Below are positions 1 through 6,117 of a DNA stretch of 12,753 nt, piece by piece. Both the position numbers and the translations under genes were made by a program. Under the pieces are notes generated by a model, which was not told where the DNA came from, ran no database searches, and worked only from the letters and a program-made list of their open reading frames with translations. This DNA is from JAURDE01 sp965365285. Its GTDB lineage: Bacteria; Bdellovibrionota; Bacteriovoracia; Bacteriovoracales; Bacteriovoracaceae. Within the stretch, counting starts at the first letter, position 1. Each line of letters begins with the position of its first letter. Location: the NCBI GenBank assembly GCA_965365285.1, contig CBDUBC010000090.1, positions 1 through 12,753 on the forward strand. Direction: 5' to 3'.

Positions 1-1067
1 CTTTCCTCAATAGCGCCAGACTCGTTTTTAAGAGCTTTTTTTACACTCTCCATAACCACTTTTCCCTTATCTGGGTATCTAAAGGAATTCTCCGTACTAT
101 GAGTTTCTTTTTTAAAATAGGAGTCCGATCTCATTAGAAAATCACTTCCTACTAAAAATGTCTCTCCCGTTTTTCCCATGCCAGACCTTTCGGCCATAAT
201 TTTATTAAGTCTTCCTATAGGCATTTGAAAAATCATCACACCAATCTTTTGTCCTCTATCGAAAATTGGCGAAGCAATAAAACTTGCCGGTGCTTCATAG
301 GAAGGGTAATAATTCTTGTAATCAACAATGACAAAATCATCACTAGTCTTAAGTTCTCTTGCCTTCCTGAAAGCTTCTCCAAAATTGGTATCAGAGAAAG
401 GGCCAGAGATTAAGGAAGTAGCAAAGTCAATTTCTTTAAAAACAGAATAAACAATATGCCCCGAATTTATATCGACAAGAAAAATGTCGTAATATTCAAA
501 CTCATTTAGAAATTTTGTGAGTGCGGGGTGATATTTTTCATGAGCTTTATAATAAGAGAGTTCACCGGGAATACGGCTTAGTAATTCCTTTTTTCCCAAA
601 GGATTTGGATTATTACTTATGAATTTATTTTGTAGAAAAATTGTTTCATCACTAAGCTGAGTGAAGATTTGTTTAACGTCTTTTTTGAACCCATTTCTTT
701 TAAAATACTCATTTTGAAATTGCTGAAAGTAATAATTTTCCAATTCTTTTTTTAATTTTGGATTGGATACGCTCTTTTCTTTATTTATCTCTTGAAATGA
801 TTTTGAAAAATCGTTCATGGCGTTGACCACCATGATATCACCTGACAACGTTTTAATTTGTCCCTGAATCATACTAAAATATCTTCGAACGGATTCTTCT
901 TTAATTTCTTTTACCGCAACAAGTTTATCTAAAATTTCTTTTTTAAGAGCACTGGAGGAATTATGGTAAGAGTATAGACCCATGACCATCATGGGTATTA
1001 AGCTACTAAGTAAAATAATTAAAATTATTTTACTTCTTAAATTCATAATTCTTTTATCTCTTGACAC
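1..1067 (-). CDS. Cache-domain transmembrane sensor, probably a methyl-accepting chemotaxis protein (N-terminal part, truncated by window edge)
   Basis: This frame stays open from a GTG at 1067 to the left edge, giving about 355 residues of an N-terminal sensor half. A short basic start is followed by one membrane helix (about residues 13-32, ending LIPMMVMGLY), then a long extracytoplasmic region. Near residues 296-316 it carries GMGKTGETFLVG followed by LMRSDS, a signature seen in the distal part of dCache ligand-binding domains of chemoreceptors and some cyclases. Just before it, IFDRG-QKIGVMIFQMPIGRLNKIM also fits that fold. The second membrane helix, HAMP and signalling domains lie outside the window, so histidine kinase or cyclase output is not excluded. 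I prefer GTG 1067 because GAGGAA lies 8 bases upstream (1081-1076). ATG 1046, in the same frame, is the alternative but has only a weak AAGAG. A FliA-like promoter upstream supports a motility or chemotaxis role. Confidence 0.8.
   Translation of the reverse strand, partial: MSRDKRIMNLRSKIILIILLSSLIPMMVMGLYSYHNSSSALKKEILDKLVAVKEIKEESVRRYFSMIQGQIKTLSGDIMVVNAMNDFSKSFQEINKEKSVSNPKLKKELENYYFQQFQNEYFKRNGFKKDVKQIFTQLSDETIFLQNKFISNNPNPLGKKELLSRIPGELSYYKAHEKYHPALTKFLNEFEYYDIFLVDINSGHIVYSVFKEIDFATSLISGPFSDTNFGEAFRKARELKTSDDFVIVDYKNYYPSYEAPASFIASPIFDRGQKIGVMIFQMPIGRLNKIMAERSGMGKTGETFLVGSDFLMRSDSYFKKETHSTENSFRYPDKGKVVMESVKKALKNESGAIEE
1008..1035. repeat. Perfect AT-rich palindrome early in the sensor gene
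   Basis: Two perfect 13-base arms (AAGTAAAATAATT at 1008-1020 and its complement at 1023-1035) flank a two-base centre. It lies 10-40 bases inside the sensor gene and encodes the start of the membrane helix (SKIILIILLS). It could be a weak mRNA hairpin near the ribosome entry site, a DNA-binding dyad, or a by-product of symmetrical Ile/Leu codons. Confidence 0.55.
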
Positions 1068-1088
1068 AAATCTATTTCCTCATTCTAC

Positions 1089-1115
1089 TTTTCGGTTATT
1101 TAGGTTAGTACTTTA
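1089..1115 (-). promoter_or_regulatory. FliA (sigma-28)-like promoter for the chemoreceptor-like gene
   Basis: Read on the minus strand, TAAAGTAC (1115-1108), an 11-base spacer and ACCGAAAA (1096-1089) follow the flagellar sigma-28 pattern TAAA-N15-GCCGATAA with exact spacing and 6 of 8 matches in each box. Transcription would begin near 1083, giving about 15 bases of leader before GTG 1067 or about 36 before ATG 1046. The match is by eye and could be chance in AT-rich DNA, but chemoreceptor genes are typical FliA targets. Confidence 0.5.
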
Positions 1116-1331
1116 TCATTTGACTATTCTGGTGGGACTTGCGTTATTTTTTGAAGGGATCGAATTCACAGTAACTAAATTAATCATTTACTCCCCTAAC
1201 TCTACGCCTCCTCATTTGATGCACCGTAAAATGTTAATAGTTTTTCAAAGAGGATCAATAATTGATTAGTTAGGATGACTCTCCTTAATCAGTTTGGTAG
1301 AAAATTTAACTAGATAATATTTTATGGAGCT

Positions 1332-2930
1332 ATGGTGGATAATACATTTGATACTATTGTTGTTGGGTCTGGTTTAGCCGGTATTGTGACCGCTCTAGAG
1401 CTTCTCGACAGAGGTCAAAAGGTTCTTCTTTTAGACCGATCTGGTAAAGAAAAGTTTGGAGGTCTGGCAACTTGGTCATTTGGCGGTATTTTTCTCGTTA
1501 ATTCTAAGCAGCAAAAAAAGGCAGGAATACAAGATAGTGAGGATCTCGCTTTAAGGGATTGGCATTCTTTTGCCCAGTTTGATGAACAAGATGAAATCCC
1601 CAAACTATGGGCCAAACAATACATCCAATACAGTAGGCAGGTCATCCCTCAGTGGCTTGAAAAAAGAAAAGTAAAGCTCTTTCCAGTGGTTCACTGGGTG
1701 GAAAGAGGGTTATATGCACCAGGAAATTCAGTTCCTCGTTTTCATATGATTTGGGGTACTGGAAAAGGTCTTATCGATGCCTTAGAAAAATCTCTTTTTC
1801 AGCATCCGAAAGTATCGAACCTCACTCTTCATTTTGGTCATATGGTTGAGGATTTTGAAATCACAAATGGAAAAATTGAGGGAGTCCGAGGAACATTTGA
1901 AGAGAAAGAATTCTATTACAAAGCACCAAATATTGTTTTAGCGACGGGTGGAATCACTGGAAATATTGACCTGGTTAAAAGGTTTTGGCCTAAAGACTTT
2001 GGTTCACCACCTCTTCACGTTCTTAATGGCGCTCACCCTGAAGGTGATGGCCTCATGCACTCCAAGGTCCAAGAACATGGTGGGAATCTCACCCACCTTG
2101 ATCGAATGTGGCATTATGCTGCCGGGATTGCACACCCTAGGCCCTTGTTTGAAGATCATGGGCTCAGTCTTGTTCCTCCAAAATCTGCCCTTTGGATGAA
2201 TTACAAAGGCAGAAGAATAGGACCTGCACCTTTGATCACAGGTTTTGATACCAGATTCCTTGTCGAGCAAGTTTGTAAGCAAGAGCATAAATACTCTTGG
2301 CAGATTTTAAATTATAAAATTGCACTCAAAGAGCTCGCAATATCTGGAGCCGAGTTTAATCCAGCGATTCGAGAAAAAAATCTATTTAAATTTATCAAAA
2401 CCATTTTAATAGGAAACAAAGAACTCGTTGAGGATATGCTACAAAATTCTGAAGATTTTATCATGGCAGACACCATCGAAGAGCTCATGGATAAAATGGA
2501 AGAAAAAAACTATGGAAATCCTCTTGATCGTGAGGGTCTTCTTAAGGATATCAGGGATTATGATGAACAGATCGCAAGAGGTCAGCCTTATCTAACTGAT
2601 GATCAACTCAGAAGGATTCATCACAGTCGTCTTTATAAAGGCGATAGGGTCCGAACCTGTAAATATCAAAAAATTCTCGATCCAAAAGCGAAACCCTATA
2701 TCGCTATTCGAGAACATATCTTGTCCCGAAAAAGTTTAGGCGGAATTAAAACTGATTTAAGCTGTCGAGTCCTCGATGGACAAAACAAACCTATTGATGG
2801 TCTTCTATCTGTTGGAGAAGCTGCTGGCTTTGGCGGTGGTGGTGTTCACGGACACCGCTCCTTAGAAGGAACATTTTTAGGAGGATGTATTGCAACAGGA
2901 ATCATTGCAGCTGAGACCCTCACTCGCTAG
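1332..2930 (+). CDS. FAD-binding dehydrogenase, KstD/flavocytochrome-like (COG3573 type)
   Basis: This is a complete 532-residue cytoplasmic flavoprotein with no signal peptide. The N-terminal dinucleotide fold shows GSGLAG at residues 12-17 and the ribose-binding acidic residue D35 at the end of the second strand (VLLLD), followed by FGGLATWSFGG (42-52). The C-terminal FAD segment has SLGGIKTDL (about 468-476), then GLLSVGEAAGFGGGGVHGHR and SLEGTFLGG (about 490-518). These are hallmarks of the FAD_binding_2 family, whose members desaturate or reduce bonds next to a carbonyl (3-ketosteroid dehydrogenase, fumarate reductase). The GFGGGGVHG-R-LEG tail most resembles the uncharacterised COG3573 predicted oxidoreductases, and the substrate is unknown. 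At the start, GGAG (1326-1329) is only two bases from ATG 1332 but five from an in-frame GTG at 1335, so translation may begin one codon later. It forms an operon with the ThDP enzyme downstream. Confidence 0.9.
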   Translation: MVDNTFDTIVVGSGLAGIVTALELLDRGQKVLLLDRSGKEKFGGLATWSFGGIFLVNSKQQKKAGIQDSEDLALRDWHSFAQFDEQDEIPKLWAKQYIQYSRQVIPQWLEKRKVKLFPVVHWVERGLYAPGNSVPRFHMIWGTGKGLIDALEKSLFQHPKVSNLTLHFGHMVEDFEITNGKIEGVRGTFEEKEFYYKAPNIVLATGGITGNIDLVKRFWPKDFGSPPLHVLNGAHPEGDGLMHSKVQEHGGNLTHLDRMWHYAAGIAHPRPLFEDHGLSLVPPKSALWMNYKGRRIGPAPLITGFDTRFLVEQVCKQEHKYSWQILNYKIALKELAISGAEFNPAIREKNLFKFIKTILIGNKELVEDMLQNSEDFIMADTIEELMDKMEEKNYGNPLDREGLLKDIRDYDEQIARGQPYLTDDQLRRIHHSRLYKGDRVRTCKYQKILDPKAKPYIAIREHILSRKSLGGIKTDLSCRVLDGQNKPIDGLLSVGEAAGFGGGGVHGHRSLEGTFLGGCIATGIIAAETLTR

Positions 2931-2943
2931 AAAAGGAAAGTTT

Positions 2944-4677
2944 ATGAGTACCTCTGGAGCTTATTGTGTGCGTTTTGCCCTAGAACAAATTGGAGTGGAA
3001 TACACTTATGGTATTCCTGGGGTTCACAATACTGAAATCTATGATGAAATAAATAAATCAGAAAAAATTACTCCTATCCTCGTTACCCATGAGGGATGTG
3101 CAAGCTTTATGGCCGATGCAACTTCTCGTACAGGAAAAGGGATCGGAACTTGTCTTTTGGTACCAGGTGCGGGAATTACTCATGCAGCAAGTGGTATGGC
3201 CGAAGCATTTCTCGATGGAATCCCCATGCTTCTAATCACTGGTGGAACAAGAAGAGATACAGGTCGAGAGTATCAGCTACATCAGATTGATCAGGAAAAA
3301 ATGACTCATGGTTTTACTAAAGGTTATTTCAGACCAAGTACTCATGATGAAATCATCCCTATGATCTATGAAGCTTATGAACTCGCTATTTCTGGTGAAC
3401 CAGGCCCTGTTCTTATCGAAATTTCAGGAGAACTGCAGCTTTTACAAGGTGAGGTTAAACATTTTCCTCAATATCAAAAATCTGAAAAAATTACCCCTCC
3501 TCAAGCTCCAGAGGAACTTATTCAAAAGGCTTGTGACCTCCTAACTACCCACCGTTACGGTCTTTATGTTGGTTGGGGAGCGGTACACTCCTATCGTGAA
3601 CTTGAAGAGCTTGCAGAATTATTGGAGGCGCCTGTTTGTACAACTCTTCAAGGACTTTCATCTTTTAGGGCCAGTCATCCTCTTCACACCGGAATGGGGT
3701 TTGGTCGCTCAGCTGTTCCGGCGGCAGAAAACTCGATGAATAAGGTCGAAGGTGTTCTTGCGATTGGGGTACGTTTTTCAGAACTGGCAACAGGCTCTTA
3801 TGGAATAGAAGATCCAAAAAATCTTATCCACATCGATATTAATCCTGAAGTCTTTGATAAAAACTATAAAACCTCCGTGGCGATACATTCTGATTCAAAA
3901 ATCGCTATTGAAAAGATTATCAAGGAACTCAAGCATAGAAACTTTCAAAGATCTGAAGATCGTGCATTAAGAGATCAGATCAAAGAAGATAAAATCAAAT
4001 ATAATTATCAATGGCTCAAAGAAGAAAGTTCTGAAAAGGTAGGCCCAGGGTTTTTCTTTCGTGAACTCCGAAATCAACTAAAAGATTCAGATATTGTAGT
4101 TGCAGATGATGGTAATCATACATTTCTCACAGAGGAGCTAATGCCAATTCACTCGCCAGCGGGATTTATTTCTCCTTCTGACTTTAATTGTATGGGGTAT
4201 TGTGTTCCGGCCACCATTGCGGCCAAATTAAATAATCCAGAAAAAGAAGTTGTGGGTATTGTTGGTGACGGTGCCTTTTTAATGACCTGTATGGAAATTA
4301 TTACGGCCTCAACACTTGAACTCTCCCCTGTATTTTTTATCTTTAACGATGGAGAACTTGGTCAGATCTCGATGTTTCAAAAAATCCCGTTGAACAGAAA
4401 AACCTGCACCATTCTTCCTTCACTTCAGTTCGAGGGAGTCGCGAGAACTACGGGCGCTCGTTATTTTGAAATCAATAGTGATTTTGAAATCAAGAATCGA
4501 TTTGAGGAAATTTTTACCCCTAACCGGAAGCTTCCCACCATCGTTAATGTCAAAATTGACTATTCTAAAAAAACAAAATTTACTGAGGGCGTAGTGAAAA
4601 CAAATTTAGGACGCTTTCCTTTACGGGATAAAATACGGGTGCTTGCAAGAGCGGTAAAACGCCATACTCTAGGTTGA
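2944..4677 (+). CDS. Thiamine-diphosphate-dependent enzyme, acetolactate synthase superfamily
   Basis: This 577-residue protein has the standard three-domain ThDP layout. The N-terminal pyrimidine-binding domain (about 1-175) contains the catalytic Glu, E50, in VTHEGCASFMADATSR. A middle domain spans about 185-330 (GWGAVHS, LIHIDINPEVF). The C-terminal diphosphate-binding domain carries GDG at 441-443 followed by exactly 24 residues and N468-D469, the classic metal/ThDP motif. Such enzymes make or break C-C bonds next to a carbonyl (acetolactate synthase, sulfoacetaldehyde acetyltransferase, cyclohexanedione hydrolase). The sequence does not settle the substrate, and no small regulatory subunit lies nearby, which argues against a biosynthetic IlvB. 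The frame is open back to 2890, but AGGA at 2934-2937, six bases before ATG 2944, and the usual family N-terminus set the start here. It lies 13 bases after the FAD dehydrogenase, so the two are probably co-transcribed and act on one pathway. Confidence 0.92.
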   Translation: MSTSGAYCVRFALEQIGVEYTYGIPGVHNTEIYDEINKSEKITPILVTHEGCASFMADATSRTGKGIGTCLLVPGAGITHAASGMAEAFLDGIPMLLITGGTRRDTGREYQLHQIDQEKMTHGFTKGYFRPSTHDEIIPMIYEAYELAISGEPGPVLIEISGELQLLQGEVKHFPQYQKSEKITPPQAPEELIQKACDLLTTHRYGLYVGWGAVHSYRELEELAELLEAPVCTTLQGLSSFRASHPLHTGMGFGRSAVPAAENSMNKVEGVLAIGVRFSELATGSYGIEDPKNLIHIDINPEVFDKNYKTSVAIHSDSKIAIEKIIKELKHRNFQRSEDRALRDQIKEDKIKYNYQWLKEESSEKVGPGFFFRELRNQLKDSDIVVADDGNHTFLTEELMPIHSPAGFISPSDFNCMGYCVPATIAAKLNNPEKEVVGIVGDGAFLMTCMEIITASTLELSPVFFIFNDGELGQISMFQKIPLNRKTCTILPSLQFEGVARTTGARYFEINSDFEIKNRFEEIFTPNRKLPTIVNVKIDYSKKTKFTEGVVKTNLGRFPLRDKIRVLARAVKRHTLG

Positions 4678-4701
4678 TAAAGTTTTGGGTCGTGCTAAAA
4701 T
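4674..4701 (+). promoter_or_regulatory. Sigma-70-like promoter with extended -10, predicted leaderless start
   Basis: TTGATA (4674-4679, 5 of 6) and TAAAAT (4696-4701, 5 of 6) are separated by 16 bases, and TG-N (4693-4695) precedes the -10 as an extended -10 element. The -35 overlaps the stop codon of the ThDP gene. A start 6-7 bases after the -10 falls on the A of ATG 4707, and no Shine-Dalgarno is visible between, so the mRNA would be leaderless. Confidence 0.55.
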
Positions 4702-4706
4702 AAAGC

Positions 4707-6047
4707 ATGACAAAATTTATCATTCTACTAATTTTATTGACGACCTCTGTCCATGCTGTGTGGCGAGAGGTTAAAACTCCAACCTACACCTTTAACGAGC
4801 GTTATGAGATTGAATTAAGAGATCAATATCCTTACATTCGTGACTTCAAAAAAGGGGACTGGGAAAGACTCAAGCTTCCCAAAAAGTTTCGAGATAAGAA
4901 ATTCCTATCTATAGATGCAGATAACCGCTATATCATGATGGTAACAAGTGATGGGCTCGTCATAAAAACCAAGCACGGACGAAAATATCATAAACTGATG
5001 AAGTGGGATGGGGTGTGGGGTGCTCCATTTGGAAAGGGAAGTAAAATCCATCTTGCCCCTACTACGGTTTATTGGGCCATACAGGACTGGGATATGTTTA
5101 AAGATAAATATATACGAAATCCTATTAATAACGAAATGTATCGAACCTTATCGATCGCTCACCTCTTTCAAGTTCATCAAGGAGGAAGTCGAATCACAGT
5201 CCATGACCCATGGCTTGTGGCCGAGGATTATAGCTATGAAATCTGCCTCCCTGATCATGGAAACTCAAGTGCTGTAAATTTTAAATCCAGTGGTGCCTTT
5301 GTATTCATGATCGATACTCAAGGTCGTCTGCTCACACGACTCTGGAATCTTGATATTGCTGGGTACAATAATGTTTATGCCCGATATAAATACGAGGTAC
5401 CAAAAAGAAATGACCGTTATGCTATTCATCTCGTTCAGTTTCTAAGAAAGATTCTCCTTCCAGGTCCATCATGGGAAATCCAGCCTAAGATTCCAGGAAT
5501 CTATACGAGCGCGATTACAGTCATGGCAAGGGGAAAAGGAAGTGAAAAAGCCGATCTCTTTGTTGAAGGTAGTAAAAATGGGAAAAGAGTTATTTGGTAT
5601 AAGGATATAAATGATAAAAATTGGAAATACGCATTTGTTCCAGGAAAACTCAAAGCTGCGGTTGTTCTACCTGGTAACAAAAAGTCTCCGAGGATAATGG
5701 GCAAAAATTATTTTCATAAAAGTGATGATATTCAAATGAGGTTAATCGACTTTAAAGATCAATGTAGTCCAACCAAGCTCCAACTCACTAAAGGTAAAGA
5801 AAAAATTGAGCTTAAACTCCACCTTAGAGGAATCTATAGGCTTAAAATTGAGCCACCTCCTCTCAAAAGAAGGGGTGCAATAGAGTTTCCTCCTTCCAAT
5901 AAACTAACATCAAACCAGAAAAAAATATTAACTGATCTTTTCGGTTATAGGGGTGATCAATTTCTAGAGTTTGAAGCAGGGTTAAGTGACGCTGGTTTAG
6001 AGTTAAATGAGGGGCTAAAAAACAACATATTCTTAAAGGCCGAGTAA
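4707..6047 (+). CDS. Secreted protein of unknown function
   Basis: I do not recognise this 446-residue protein. It starts with a clear Sec signal peptide: K3, a hydrophobic core FIILLILLTTS, and a probable cleavage after VHA (residues 15-17). There is no lipobox and no further membrane helix, so it is probably periplasmic or exported. The mature part is rich in aromatic and short beta-like stretches (for example SGAFVFMIDTQGRLLTRLW and DLFVEGSKNGKRVIWYKD), giving a beta-propeller or lectin-like impression, but I find no convincing repeat unit. It has two cysteines in total, C180 and C353, which could form one disulfide. A basic, proline-containing segment (LKIEPPPLKRRG, about 380) precedes the final 60 residues. 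It lies 29 bases after the ThDP gene but seems to have its own promoter, so it need not share that pathway. It precedes a giant lipoprotein gene on the same strand. Confidence 0.85.
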   Translation: MTKFIILLILLTTSVHAVWREVKTPTYTFNERYEIELRDQYPYIRDFKKGDWERLKLPKKFRDKKFLSIDADNRYIMMVTSDGLVIKTKHGRKYHKLMKWDGVWGAPFGKGSKIHLAPTTVYWAIQDWDMFKDKYIRNPINNEMYRTLSIAHLFQVHQGGSRITVHDPWLVAEDYSYEICLPDHGNSSAVNFKSSGAFVFMIDTQGRLLTRLWNLDIAGYNNVYARYKYEVPKRNDRYAIHLVQFLRKILLPGPSWEIQPKIPGIYTSAITVMARGKGSEKADLFVEGSKNGKRVIWYKDINDKNWKYAFVPGKLKAAVVLPGNKKSPRIMGKNYFHKSDDIQMRLIDFKDQCSPTKLQLTKGKEKIELKLHLRGIYRLKIEPPPLKRRGAIEFPPSNKLTSNQKKILTDLFGYRGDQFLEFEAGLSDAGLELNEGLKNNIFLKAE

Positions 6048-6083
6048 GCCTCTCTATCTAAATATTTATTTTTGATTAAAATT

Positions 6084-6115
6084 TAATTAATCCGATGAGT
6101 TCATCGGATTAATTA
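6084..6115. repeat. Perfect 15-bp inverted repeat abutting the lipoprotein start codon
   Basis: Two arms, 6084-6098 (core AATTAATCCGATGA) and 6101-6115, are perfectly complementary around a central GT. The right arm ends two bases before ATG 6118. As RNA it forms a stable hairpin that contains the only GGA which could serve as ribosome binding site (6105-6107). It may be a terminator for the upstream gene, since the stem is followed by a loosely T-rich stretch rather than a T-run. It could also be a translational switch, or a DNA operator dyad. Confidence 0.75.
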
Positions 6116-6117
6116 TT

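Noticed and set aside
982..1269. A plus-strand open frame of about 95 codons across the sensor's start and the intergenic region.
   Set aside because: It runs antisense to the sensor gene's 5' end and promoter, has no ribosome binding site, and is Leu/Ile-rich only because it mirrors the membrane-helix codons.
1264..1290. Imperfect hairpin (GATTA/TAATC and AGGA/TCCT with a three-base bulge) before the FAD dehydrogenase.
   Set aside because: The stems are short, broken by a bulge and not followed by a T-run. Too weak to call a terminator or riboswitch.
1293..1320. Possible sigma-70 promoter (TTTGGT, then TAATAT at 1315-1320) before the FAD dehydrogenase.
   Set aside because: The -35 matches only two of six positions, and the start would leave almost no leader. 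Not distinguishable from AT-rich background.
2890..2943. Possible 18-codon N-terminal extension of the ThDP enzyme from ATG 2890.
   Set aside because: It would overlap the FAD dehydrogenase and add residues unlike the family N-terminus, while ATG 2944 has a well-spaced AGGA.
4679..4706. TAAAGTTT resembling a sigma-28 -35 box before the secreted-protein gene.
   Set aside because: The sequence at the required spacing (AAAATAAA) lacks the CCGA core of a sigma-28 -10. The sigma-70 reading fits far better.
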